From: UBA1724 sp963621575
GTDB lineage: Bacteria > Verrucomicrobiota > Lentisphaeria > Oligosphaerales > Oligosphaeraceae
Assembly: GCA_963621575.1 (NCBI GenBank)
Contig: CAVFEH010000015.1
Span: forward strand, 1 to 53,015
Direction of reading: 5' to 3'
DNA length: 53,015 nt
Shown here in pieces: positions 1 to 7,862 of this stretch. The notes beneath the pieces were generated by a model. The model did no database searches, had not been told where the DNA came from, and worked only from the letters and a program-made list of their open reading frames with translations. Each line of letters starts with the position of its first letter. The first letter of the stretch is position 1. The position numbers and the translations under genes were made by a program.

Positions 1-47
1 CCCGCTTTTTTGTGCCACTGGATTCTCCTCCCCCCCCCCAGCCTTCT

Positions 48-197
48 GGGTATGCACTTGAGTGACCCTGTCCCCTTTTCCCCTTTCATTTATCCAATTG
101 TCCTCTCTCCGCTCAGCGTTGCCCACCTAGGAAAAGCAAGTGGTTTCCATGCGCAAAAAAGGCCACTCCCCTCCCAGGGCCGTCCAAGTGCATACCC
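48..197. repeat. 13-bp inverted repeat upstream of the transposase
   Basis: GGGTATGCACTTG at 48-60 is the exact reverse complement of CAAGTGCATACCC at 185-197. The arms are 124 bases apart and lie before the likely start of the IS1595-type transposase. They could be an internal palindrome of the element or a remnant of its end. No target-site duplication was identified. The rest of 1-306 shows no convincing gene: an in-frame extension of the transposase reading frame runs from base 10 but is low-complexity (a C10 run at 30-39). Confidence 0.5.
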
Positions 198-227
198 AAG
201 AAATGCGCCCCCCAAAAAAATGCAAAT

Positions 228-252
228 CCACAGGAGTTACATTCTTTATAAC
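228..252 (+). repeat. 25-bp recurrent motif, copy D
   Basis: Reads CCACAGGAGTT, then ACAT, then TCTTTATAAC. The same core occurs on the opposite strand at 10495-10519, 10729-10753 and 11082-11106, with differences confined to bases 12-14 and one base near the end. It sits 54 bases before the presumed transposase start. It contains an AGGAG and, in the other three copies, an ATG eleven bases later; in this copy the ATG is ATA. Confidence 0.75.
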
Positions 253-306
253 TATTTACGGAACAGTGTGTTCTTGAAATGCACCAGGGGAACCAGCAAC
301 TATGCT

Positions 307-1311
307 ATGGGCATGGACGCCTATCCAAAGAACGCGTGCGATTTTTCGGCGAGATTTCAGACGAACGAGGATTGTCGTCGCTACCTCATTTCCGTGCGGT
401 GGCCGGATGGATACGAATGTCCCGTATGCCATGCGAAGAGCAAGGGGTGGCGCATGTCCGACGGCAGAATCCGGTGTGCTGCCTGCCGTGCCTGTCATTC
501 CTCCACGGCAGGGACCGTCTTTCAAGGGTCGCACATCCCGCTTTTGACCTGGTTTCGCGCCATGTGGCATCTCTGCCTCCCGAAAAACGGCGCAAGCGCC
601 CTTGGATTCCAGCGTTCCCAAGGATTGGGATCCTACCGGACCGCGTGGCTATGCCTTCACAAGCTCCGCAAAGCCATGGTGCGTACTGGGCGGGAGCGTC
701 TTTCCGGTCGGATTGAAGTAGACAAGATCTCCCTCATCATTCCCTGCAGAAGGCCGCTTTCCTCGAAGCGTGGCAGTGCACTATCCGTCCTGGTCTTCGC
801 GGAGAACAAAGATCAGAAAAAAGAGGATGGAACCACGACCGGACGTCATCTTGGGCACATCCGGCTCGTCCACCTCCAGAATACCGTAAAAGACTCTCTT
901 CACAAAGCGCTTCTGGACAACATTGATCCGGAATCCACCCTCGTTGCGTCCCGAAGGGATCTCTGCGAATCCATCCAATCCCTGGGCTATCCCTGCGTGC
1001 TTTCCCCACCCCTTCCGCAGAAACACCAGGCACCCCTCAACCATCCCACAAAACACGCAGAAACACCCGTTCCCCAAGACCTGTCCCTTCCCAAATGCCG
1101 TCTCGTCTCATTGTTGCTGCGGCGGTGGATTCTGGGGACCCTACAGGGCTCTTTGGGGGAATCGCATTTGCAGGACTACCTGAATGAATTCACCTTTCGC
1201 TTCAACCGAAGGAGCTCGCGAAGTCGTGGAATGCTCTTCTGGCGTCTGACGCAAATCGCCGTCCAGCATTCGCCGGACACCTGGGACGACATCATCGCGC
1301 CCTCCGCCTGA
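307..1311 (+). CDS. IS1595-family transposase, probably inactive
   Basis: About 334 aa from the ATG at 307 (313 is an alternative; the frame is open back to base 10). The N-terminal half carries the ISXO2/IS1595 zinc ribbon: a CPVC pair near residue 40 and a CAAC pair near residue 60, followed by the family's S..AGTVF text. The C-terminal end has the family's LGT.QG and HLQDYLNEFTFRFNRR block. The catalytic core looks damaged. The usual VDE after the first Asp reads VDK, the second Asp (normally TDGW) is replaced by VASRR, and the His/Asn after LGT is Leu. I infer a dead or domesticated transposase. Frame and stop are intact, so decay is by substitution rather than truncation. No neighbour depends on it; the Sel1 gene converges on it. 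Confidence 0.75.
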   Translation: MGMDAYPKNACDFSARFQTNEDCRRYLISVRWPDGYECPVCHAKSKGWRMSDGRIRCAACRACHSSTAGTVFQGSHIPLLTWFRAMWHLCLPKNGASALGFQRSQGLGSYRTAWLCLHKLRKAMVRTGRERLSGRIEVDKISLIIPCRRPLSSKRGSALSVLVFAENKDQKKEDGTTTGRHLGHIRLVHLQNTVKDSLHKALLDNIDPESTLVASRRDLCESIQSLGYPCVLSPPLPQKHQAPLNHPTKHAETPVPQDLSLPKCRLVSLLLRRWILGTLQGSLGESHLQDYLNEFTFRFNRRSSRSRGMLFWRLTQIAVQHSPDTWDDIIAPSA

Positions 1312-1324
1312 GACGAGGCGGAGG
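1301..1324. terminator. Hairpin between convergent genes
   Basis: A perfect 9-bp stem, CCTCCGCCT (1301-1309) with AGGCGGAGG (1316-1324), and a 6-base loop. It overlaps the transposase stop codon and lies 14 bases beyond the end of the minus-strand Sel1 gene. There is no adjacent T run on either strand, so a role as a bidirectional terminator is inferred. Confidence 0.45.
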
Positions 1325-1338
1325 GTGGAACGAGTCTG

Positions 1339-2904
1339 TTACCGTCTCTTCTTTTTCTTTTGCTTTTCCCTTTCCGCAAGGACCTTTTGGATTTTTCCCA
1401 GGAATGCAGGGAAGGTCACGTTCATAAACATGATGGCCTTTTGGGCAGTCACCAGGTCTTTCGTCTGGACGGCGGCCTTTCGGAGGAAACGGGTTCCCTT
1501 CTTGATATCATCTTGGACGCCATCGCCGATGCAATAGCAAATTCCCAAACTGAGTTGCGCCGCGGCAATATCCGCCCTGGCGGCCTTGGTCCAGAATTTT
1601 ATGGCCTTTGCCATGTCTTTTTGGACGCCGCCTTCTCCGTTGGCATAGAGATTCGCCAGATTGCAGAATGCGCCGGGAAGCCCCTGTGCCGCGGCCATCA
1701 TCCACCACTTCAGAGCCTCCTGTTTGTCCACCGCAACATTCTCGCCCTCGTAGTATTTTTCGCCCAGGACCTCCTGCGCCGCGGCATTCCCCTGTTCGGC
1801 GGCCCGCCTCCACCACCTCAGTGCCTCCTCAAGATCCTGTCCGACGCCATCGCCCTCTTCATAGGCGAAAGCCACGGACACCGCGGCCGTGGCAGAGCCA
1901 TGGCCCGCGGCCCTCTTCCAGAGCTCCAATGCCTTCGCTTTATCCTCCTTGACGACAGCACCATGATAATAGAAGGTCGCCAGGGTGTCCATGGCGTCTT
2001 CGTTGTCCTCCGCCGCGAGTTCGTAGTAATGGAACGCCTTCTTGAGGTCCTGCGGGACGCCGTGTCCGTAGCGGTAGAGCTCGCCCAGGAGACGGTAGCT
2101 TTCCGTATCGCCATGAGCCCCCGCCATGGCATACCACTCCAAGGCCTCCTTCATGGCCTTCGGATTCTTTGCCCCCTCCTTGAGATACACATCGCCCATG
2201 CGGCCCATGGATTCCGCGTGCCCGCAATCAACGCCCTTCTGGTACCATTCCTTTGCGCGGTCCAAGTCCACGGGGACGCCCGTCCCTTCGCGGTAGAAAT
2301 CCCCCATGGCGACATAAGCGGTCGGCCACTTCTGGGCAACGGCTTTTTCGAGCCACGCCAGCCCCTTCTGGATGTCCTTCTTCACGCCCTTTCCATGGAG
2401 GCAGCATTTCCCAATCGCCGTCTGGGAGACCGGGTCGCCCCCCGTCTCCGCCGCCTTGAGATACCATTTGGCGGCTTCCCTTAGATTCTTGCGCACGATC
2501 GTCCCCCCGGAATAGAAGTCTCCGAGAAGCAGCATAGACGCCACATCCCCACCCTGTTCGGCAGCGCGGCGGGCCCACATGACCGCCTGTTTCGAATCCT
2601 GGGGAACCGGGAAGCCCTTCGCATACATGGTGGCGAGAGTCCTTTGGAAATCGACGTCGCCCTCCTCCGCAGCCTTCAGGAAGTCGGGGAAAGTCATCGC
2701 GCCTTCAATGCCCGACAGCGCCTGCAGCAGCTTTTCCTTTTCCTCGGGGGTCACTTCATGGGCAAAGATGTCTTTTTCCTTCGCATCCAGGCGGGCGACG
2801 GCCTCCGGCGTCGCATTCTCGTCCCGATGAAGAGGCCAGGCCCCCGATTTTCCGCCACTCCTGTCCTTCCCCCTGCCTGTCCCGTTTCGTCTTGAATTCT
2901 TCAT
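1339..2904 (-). CDS. Sel1-like repeat (SLR) protein
   Basis: 521 aa built almost entirely of Sel1 repeats. I count eleven consecutive units of about 36 residues (roughly 88-490) with the pattern lG..Y..G.GV..D..kA..W...AA..G. Sel1 repeats fold as TPR-like helical hairpins and act as protein-protein scaffolds, often in envelope stress or signalling. The first 85 residues are charged and non-repetitive, and the C-terminus is a Lys/Arg-rich tail. No signal peptide or membrane segment is seen, so it is probably cytoplasmic. The gene stands alone between the transposase and the lol cluster. Its start at 2904 lacks a canonical AGGAG, and the only purine-rich stretch lies in a possible regulatory hairpin. 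The specific partner is unknown. Confidence 0.85.
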   Translation of the reverse strand: MKNSRRNGTGRGKDRSGGKSGAWPLHRDENATPEAVARLDAKEKDIFAHEVTPEEKEKLLQALSGIEGAMTFPDFLKAAEEGDVDFQRTLATMYAKGFPVPQDSKQAVMWARRAAEQGGDVASMLLLGDFYSGGTIVRKNLREAAKWYLKAAETGGDPVSQTAIGKCCLHGKGVKKDIQKGLAWLEKAVAQKWPTAYVAMGDFYREGTGVPVDLDRAKEWYQKGVDCGHAESMGRMGDVYLKEGAKNPKAMKEALEWYAMAGAHGDTESYRLLGELYRYGHGVPQDLKKAFHYYELAAEDNEDAMDTLATFYYHGAVVKEDKAKALELWKRAAGHGSATAAVSVAFAYEEGDGVGQDLEEALRWWRRAAEQGNAAAQEVLGEKYYEGENVAVDKQEALKWWMMAAAQGLPGAFCNLANLYANGEGGVQKDMAKAIKFWTKAARADIAAAQLSLGICYCIGDGVQDDIKKGTRFLRKAAVQTKDLVTAQKAIMFMNVTFPAFLGKIQKVLAEREKQKKKKRR

Positions 2905-2910
2905 GCGACG

Positions 2911-2946
2911 GTCCCCGTAGTTGCGCCCACGGGGACAAGCTCCCCG
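2911..2946 (-). promoter_or_regulatory. Mutually exclusive hairpins before the Sel1 start
   Basis: Read on the minus strand, three boxes precede the ATG at 2904: CGGGGA (2946-2941), GTCCCCG (2936-2930) and CGGGGAC (2917-2911). The middle box can pair with either flank. Box three holds the only Shine-Dalgarno-like GGGGA of the gene, so pairing with it would mask translation while pairing with box one would free it. The pairing is seen in the sequence; the switch function is inferred. Confidence 0.4.
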
Positions 2947-3015
2947 CAGGCAATTTGCGGTTATGGGTTAACAATTCTCAAAAAACGGCAACGACCAACG
3001 ACCGTCCGGGTCTTT

Positions 3016-3675
3016 CTACAGTCGATGGATGCAGTCGGCCTGCCCTGCCAGAGTCATGTCGTGGGTAACCATGACGATGGTCTTTTTCCCCTCGCCATGG
3101 AGTTTCCGGAGGATCTGCACCACGTCCTTCGCGGAGGCGGAGTCCAGGTTTCCGGTGGGTTCATCGGCGAGGATGACAGGCGGATCGTGGATCAGTGCGC
3201 GTGCGATCGCGACGCGTTGCTGTTCCCCGCCGGAGAGTTCCTGTGGACGGTGATGGAGCCGCTCCTTCAGTCCGAAGGCCTCCAGGAGGTTCTTCGCGCG
3301 TTCGTAGCTCTTCTGTCGATCCTCGGACCACCCCAGGGCGGGCAGCGCGGCGTTTTCCCATGCGGAGAGCTCCGGCAACAGGTGGTAGCTCTGAAAGACG
3401 AACCCCAGTTCCTTGCGGCGCAGCACCGTAAGCTCCCGCCGGGACATCTTCGCCATGTCGTGGCCGCGGAAGAGCAGCTCGCCGGAAGTGGGGCGGTCCA
3501 GCCCGCCAAGCAACTGCAACAGCGTGGTCTTTCCGCAGCCGCTCTTCCCCACCAAGGCACACCAGGCGCCCTCGGGGATTTCCAGATCCAAATCCCGGAG
3601 GACCTCCACGGGGCGTCCGCCGGCCCAGGGGAACGACCGGCAGACCTTCTTCAGCTGATAGAGAGAATTTCCCAT
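3016..3675 (-). CDS. lolD: Lipoprotein-releasing ABC transporter ATPase LolD
   Basis: 219 aa, the usual length for LolD. Walker A GKSGCGKTT lies near residue 42, the ABC signature LSGGEQQRVAIARAL near 143, Walker B VILADEPTG just after it, and the H-loop VMVTHD near 200. LolD powers the LolCE complex that extracts mature lipoproteins from the inner membrane and hands them to the periplasmic carrier LolA. It starts 4 bases after the stop of the permease gene, so the two are surely cotranscribed. FtsE and MacB ATPases are close relatives, but the LolC/E-type partner decides the call. Downstream, GTCGTTG is duplicated and followed by T6 (about 2977-2998), a weak terminator candidate. Confidence 0.9.
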   Translation of the reverse strand: MGNSLYQLKKVCRSFPWAGGRPVEVLRDLDLEIPEGAWCALVGKSGCGKTTLLQLLGGLDRPTSGELLFRGHDMAKMSRRELTVLRRKELGFVFQSYHLLPELSAWENAALPALGWSEDRQKSYERAKNLLEAFGLKERLHHRPQELSGGEQQRVAIARALIHDPPVILADEPTGNLDSASAKDVVQILRKLHGEGKKTIVMVTHDMTLAGQADCIHRL

Positions 3676-3679
3676 GGCA

Positions 3680-4969
3680 TCAGTTGTCGGTCTTGAGGGA
3701 TTGCGCGGGGTTGGCGGCGGATGCGTAGAGGGCGGGAATCAAGGCGGCCAGCACGGAAATCGCCAGAGCCAGCAGGACGGTCCGGAGGAGGTCGCCGGGG
3801 GTCGTGAGAGCGGGGATGGAGGTCAGGTGATAGAGTTCTGCGGGGAAGACCTCCACGCCCATGACGAGGGAGAGCAGCCGCGCGATGGCATCCCGATAAT
3901 GGAGGACCAGGAGTCCGGCGATGGTGCCCAGGAGGGTCCCCGCGGCCCCGATGAGAAATCCCTGGAGCAGAAAGATGCGCCCCACGCCCCAGGAGGAGAC
4001 CCCCACCGCCTTGAGCACGCCGATCTCGCGGGTCTTCTGGACCACCACGGTGATGAGGGTGGCGGAGATTGCGAAGGAGGCGACCAGGACGATGAATGCC
4101 ATGAGGAAGGTCATGAGGTTCTTCTCGCTCTGGAGCGTATTGAAGAGCAACTGGTTTTGCTCCTGCCAGTTGACGAAATCCAGGCTGGGGAATGCGGTGC
4201 GCAGCTCCCGGGTGATGGCGGCCACGGCCATGGGGTCGTCCACGGCCATCTGGATGGAAGTGGCGCTCCCCCATTCCAGCCCGAAGAGGTCCGCTGCCTG
4301 GTCCAGGTGCAGGACAACCACATTGTCGTCGTAGTCGCTGACTCCCATGGAATAATAGGTGACCACATGGCACTCCTCGGGGAGGTAGAGTTCGTCTGGC
4401 TCCTTCACGTCCACGGACCCGTCCTCCTTCCAGGCGATGTTCTGGGTGAGGCGCGCGGGGGAATGGATGAGGAAGGAGCTTCCCGTGTGGAGGCCCAGCT
4501 GCATGGCCATGCGCTGTCCAATGGCTGCCTCGCCTTCCTTGAGGGTCACGCCATTGGTGAAGAAATTCTGCTGGATCTTTGTGACCTTCGCCTCGGTCTC
4601 GGGGACGATGCCGCGGATGAGCTTGGGATACACGGTCTGCCGCAGCTGCAGCAACGCGGCGCCCTCGATGACGGGCGTGCCCCGGAGGCCCCACTTTCCG
4701 CCGCCGTATGCGGTCAAACGTTCCAGGATGGCATCGGGATCGCGGAAGAATCCCGTGCGGGAGTCGGGCAGCACCGTGATGTGCGCGGACATCTCCATGA
4801 TCCCCCGCTTGATATTCTGGTCGAAGCCGGCCATGACGCTGCTGACGATCAGCAGAATGGCCACGCCCAGCAGGGGCCCCAGCAGGGAAAGCAGAGTGAT
4901 AATGGAGACGAAATTCCTGCGGGGGCGCAGAAACCTCAGTGCCAGAAAGGGTTCCAGGGGGAGGCGCAA
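3680..4969 (-). CDS. lolC: Lipoprotein-releasing permease LolC/LolE
   Basis: 429 aa with the LolC/E (FtsX/MacB-type) plan. A short cytoplasmic N-terminus with LRFLRPRRNF is followed by a first membrane helix (about 20-45) ending in VMAGFDQNIKRG, a large periplasmic domain (about 50-260), then three helices in the last 160 residues. It forms the membrane part of the Lol exporter with LolD. Only one LolC/E gene is present, so it probably works as a homodimer, as in species with a single LolF. The start appears to be TTG at 4969: no ATG or GTG lies in frame just upstream, and the N-terminus there matches the family. It begins 13 bases after the yibE/F gene ends. Confidence 0.9.
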   Translation of the reverse strand: MRLPLEPFLALRFLRPRRNFVSIITLLSLLGPLLGVAILLIVSSVMAGFDQNIKRGIMEMSAHITVLPDSRTGFFRDPDAILERLTAYGGGKWGLRGTPVIEGAALLQLRQTVYPKLIRGIVPETEAKVTKIQQNFFTNGVTLKEGEAAIGQRMAMQLGLHTGSSFLIHSPARLTQNIAWKEDGSVDVKEPDELYLPEECHVVTYYSMGVSDYDDNVVVLHLDQAADLFGLEWGSATSIQMAVDDPMAVAAITRELRTAFPSLDFVNWQEQNQLLFNTLQSEKNLMTFLMAFIVLVASFAISATLITVVVQKTREIGVLKAVGVSSWGVGRIFLLQGFLIGAAGTLLGTIAGLLVLHYRDAIARLLSLVMGVEVFPAELYHLTSIPALTTPGDLLRTVLLALAISVLAALIPALYASAANPAQSLKTDN

Positions 4970-4982
4970 AACAGGGGGATTC

Positions 4983-6173
4983 CTAGGTGGTTTGGGGAGG
5001 ATTCTGCGTGGCGGACGGACCGGATGTCCTTTGGTGGAAGAACCATCCCCCCAGGAAAGCGGTGGCGGGGGCCACCAGCACCAGGGAGAAGCTCCCGATG
5101 AGGGTCTTGACCACCTCGGCGGCCACCAGGGGGTTGTTGAGAATGTCCCAAGGAGAGGAGCCCTGCGCCGCGAACATCATGAGAAGCGTGATGTATCCGC
5201 CGGAATAGGCCAGCAACAGCGTGGTGGTCATGGTGCCCACCACATTGCGCCCCATGCGCAATCCGGAGTGGATGAGTTCGCGGCGGGAGACTCCGGGGTG
5301 GTGCCGGGCGACCTCGGCTTGCCCGCTGGAGATGTCCATTCCCAGATCCATGACGGCGCCGGAGGAGGCCAGGATCATGGCGCCGGAGAAGATGTCGCGC
5401 AGATCCAGATTCGGGTATCCGGAGAAGAGAAGCGCCTGTGCGTAGGGGAGGACGGCGCCGTTGATATGGAGCACGCGGGTGAAGAAGTGCGCCGTGGCCA
5501 GTCCCACCAGGATGCCGACAATCGAGCCGCAGAAGGCGCAGAGCCCGATGCGGGTGACGCCGGCGACCAGGTACATGATGACGGCGGTGAGGAGCACCAC
5601 GGCCCCGAAGATGGTCCAGCTGGCGGGCCATCCACGGAGGACCAGAGGGATAAGGGCCTTCCAGATCAGGAGGCAACTGAAGACGAAGCTGAGAAGCGCG
5701 TTGCATCCGATCAGGTGTCCGAAGACGACCAGGAGGACGCAGAAGATGAGGAAGAGGGCGGTGGTCCAGCGGCTGCGGTCGTGGTCCTGGGCGGTGAGCA
5801 CGTCGCCGGGATCCAGGGCGGTCTTGGGGGAGACCGCCATCACCACGTCGCCTGGCGCGTAGACCTTGTCCAGCTCCATCTGGGCGCGCAGCTGGTTGGA
5901 GGCCCCGAAGACCTTTCCCTTCCATTCCCCCTCCAGGATCTCCACCGTCAGCATCTGGGAGCCGTAAAGCACATACCCGTGCTTCTCCAGGCCGGTGTCG
6001 TCGACCGTCAGGACGCGGGCGCGGAGCTTCACGCCCGTGGGCGGCTGATTGACCAGCGGGGGTCCTGGAATCAAGAAGAGCCCCGCGGTCAGTGCCGCCA
6101 GGAAGAGCATGATCCAGCAATTGTGCCGCCAGGAGCTTCGGGAGGCGACCACGTTTTCGGGAAGGACCACCAT
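4983..6173 (-). CDS. YibE/F family multipass membrane protein
   Basis: 396 aa with a membrane helix at 20-40, an extracytoplasmic beta-rich segment (about 45-130, with VLTVDD and GDVVM), and seven or so further helices to the C-terminus. The conserved YibE/F block ASSGAVMDLGMDISSGQAEV followed by SGLRMGRNVVGTM and LLLAYSGGY is intact near 255-310. The family is widespread but its transported substrate is unknown; some members have been linked to phosphate or metal physiology. Here it sits 28 bases after an alkaline phosphatase gene and 13 bases before lolC on the same strand, which makes a link to the phosphatase or to envelope export plausible but unproved. Confidence 0.85.
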   Translation of the reverse strand: MVVLPENVVASRSSWRHNCWIMLFLAALTAGLFLIPGPPLVNQPPTGVKLRARVLTVDDTGLEKHGYVLYGSQMLTVEILEGEWKGKVFGASNQLRAQMELDKVYAPGDVVMAVSPKTALDPGDVLTAQDHDRSRWTTALFLIFCVLLVVFGHLIGCNALLSFVFSCLLIWKALIPLVLRGWPASWTIFGAVVLLTAVIMYLVAGVTRIGLCAFCGSIVGILVGLATAHFFTRVLHINGAVLPYAQALLFSGYPNLDLRDIFSGAMILASSGAVMDLGMDISSGQAEVARHHPGVSRRELIHSGLRMGRNVVGTMTTTLLLAYSGGYITLLMMFAAQGSSPWDILNNPLVAAEVVKTLIGSFSLVLVAPATAFLGGWFFHQRTSGPSATQNPPQTT

Positions 6174-6201
6174 GGATTCGCGCTCTGCGCCCTCCGATTC
6201 T

Positions 6202-7566
6202 CTACAGAAGGCTCTTGAAGAGCTTGGCCAGGTCGGTGTTTTCCAGGAATCCGGTGAACTGCTCGGAGCCCACGCCGATGGAGGTCGTGAGCACGGGGAG
6301 CGCCGTGTGGTTTCCGCTGCTCCAGCCGATGCCGGCGCGGTTCTGCAGGAGCAGCCGGGCGGCGGCGCCCAGATCTTCCTTCTCGTAGGCTGCCTTCAAG
6401 TCCTCCAGGTCCTTGCCGGACACATAGAGCTTGTCGTCCTTCCGGGCCTCGTCGAAGACAAATCCGAACTTCTCGGAGAGGAGTGCCTTGGCGTCCTCGA
6501 AGGAGTAGTCGGGGCTGGCCTTCCTGGCGACCTTGACGAGGTGGTTCAGAGTCTCGGGGATGCACTTCTGCTTGTCCAGCAACAGGAGATTCAAGCCGTA
6601 TCCGGCATTGGCGAAGCCCATGGTCATGCCGCCGGTCTCGTGGTCGCCGGTGACAACGAGGAGGGTCTCCCCGGGGTGCTGCTCGTAGAAGGCCATTCCC
6701 ACCTTCACGGCGTCGTCAAAGGCCAGGACCTCCTTGATGTTGGCGCCGGCGTCGTTGGCGTGACCGCGGTAGTCAATGGCGCCGCCCTCGACCATCATGA
6801 AGAAGCCATTGGGGGCGTCGTTCTGCAGGATTTCGATGCCCTTGGCAGTGAATTCGGCCAAGGTAGGCACCTCGGGGCCGGCCTCCACGGCGAAGGGCAG
6901 ACTGTCGTTGCCATAGAGGGCCAATGCCTTCGGGGTGGTGGCGGGCAGGGCATTGAGCTCTTCGCGGGTGCGGGCAATGGTGTAGCCGGCATCCTTCGCC
7001 AGATCGAAGAGGTTTCCCCTGTACTGTTCATCGTCGGTCTTGTCGTGCTGGCCGGAGAATCCGCCGCCGCCGAAATACTCGAAATTGGAGGCGACGAGAT
7101 CCAGGCCGATGCGATACATGAGGCCGCGGCTCGGCTGGTGTGCGTAAAAGCCGCCGGGGGTGGCGTGATTGATGGTCACGGAGGTCACGATGCCCACCTT
7201 CTTGCCGTCCCGATGGGCCAGCTCGGCGCAGGACTCCAGGCGGCGCTGCCCGTCAGCGGAAATGCCCAGGACGCCGTTGTTGGTCTTCTCGCCGCAGGCG
7301 ATGGCGGTGGCCGCCGCCGCGGAGTCGGTGATCAGGGAGTTTGCGGAGCAGGTGCGGGTCAGCGCCTGGTTCGGCAGGGAATTGATCGCCAGCGGGCCAC
7401 GGCCGCTCTCCTTGGAGAACTCCTCCGCGATGGTACGCTGGGGAATCGACATGCCGTCGCCGATGAACAGCAGGACGTACTTCGGTTTGACATCGGCAGA
7501 CATCGCCGACAGACAAAAGGCCGCCATCAGGGCCGCCATCAGGGCCGCCATCAGGAACTTCTTCAT
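6202..7566 (-). CDS. phoA: Secreted alkaline phosphatase, PhoA superfamily
   Basis: 454 aa from the ATG at 7566. The frame is open 34 codons further upstream, but this start gives a clean Sec signal peptide ending near SAMSA. After cleavage the family core begins with YVLLFIGDGMS (metal-binding Asp). The nucleophile is Ser82 in TDSAAAATA, and further metal ligands are visible in DYRGHANDAG and VTGDHETGG. Such enzymes hydrolyse phosphomonoesters in the periplasm, using two zincs and usually a magnesium. It heads a minus-strand run with yibE/F, lolC and lolD, following a barrel protein gene about 300 bases upstream. No Pho box was recognised. The signal peptide contains an exact three-fold 12-base repeat. 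Confidence 0.92.
   Translation of the reverse strand: MKKFLMAALMAALMAAFCLSAMSADVKPKYVLLFIGDGMSIPQRTIAEEFSKESGRGPLAINSLPNQALTRTCSANSLITDSAAAATAIACGEKTNNGVLGISADGQRRLESCAELAHRDGKKVGIVTSVTINHATPGGFYAHQPSRGLMYRIGLDLVASNFEYFGGGGFSGQHDKTDDEQYRGNLFDLAKDAGYTIARTREELNALPATTPKALALYGNDSLPFAVEAGPEVPTLAEFTAKGIEILQNDAPNGFFMMVEGGAIDYRGHANDAGANIKEVLAFDDAVKVGMAFYEQHPGETLLVVTGDHETGGMTMGFANAGYGLNLLLLDKQKCIPETLNHLVKVARKASPDYSFEDAKALLSEKFGFVFDEARKDDKLYVSGKDLEDLKAAYEKEDLGAAARLLLQNRAGIGWSSGNHTALPVLTTSIGVGSEQFTGFLENTDLAKLFKSLL
7519..7554 (-). repeat. 12-bp tandem repeat x3 in the phoA signal sequence
   Basis: Three perfect copies of GGCCGCCATCAG (plus-strand reading) encode the repeated MAAL in the hydrophobic core of the signal peptide. 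Each unit adds four residues in frame, so slippage would lengthen or shorten the core without disrupting the enzyme. Confidence 0.9.
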
Positions 7567-7744
7567 ACTCTGTAACTCTCTCGTGTGTGTTGTCTTTCGT
7601 GCCGCAAAGGGCGCGGACGCAACCGCCACGGGAAACATCCACGCCCAACCGGGAAAACTCAGGTCCAAAATGTAACCCCTTCCCCACTATTTGCGACCAA
7701 TGAAGAAGGAGGCAAGGAAAGCACAGCCGCCGCACGGAGACACG

Positions 7745-7782
7745 GAAAAGGCGCGGCTACGGCATTCACCGCGGCCGCGCCT
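7745..7782 (-). terminator. Probable Rho-independent terminator after the barrel gene
   Basis: AGGCGCGGC (7749-7757) pairs perfectly with GCCGCGCCT (7774-7782). On the minus strand the stem is followed at once by TTTTCC. It lies 80 bases past the stop of the outer-membrane protein gene and about 180 bases before the phoA start, so phoA probably has its own promoter in 7567-7744. I could not identify that promoter. Confidence 0.55.
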
Positions 7783-7862
7783 CTGGAGAGAGTCGGGGGA
7801 GGAGGGGTTTCTGCACGTCCTAGGCGCTCCCGCACTCCTCCTGACTGCTTGCTCCCTGCTTC

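Noticed and set aside
2587..2600. TTTCGAATCC, resembling a tRNA T-arm
   Set aside because: Inside the Sel1 coding region, with no acceptor or anticodon stem around it.
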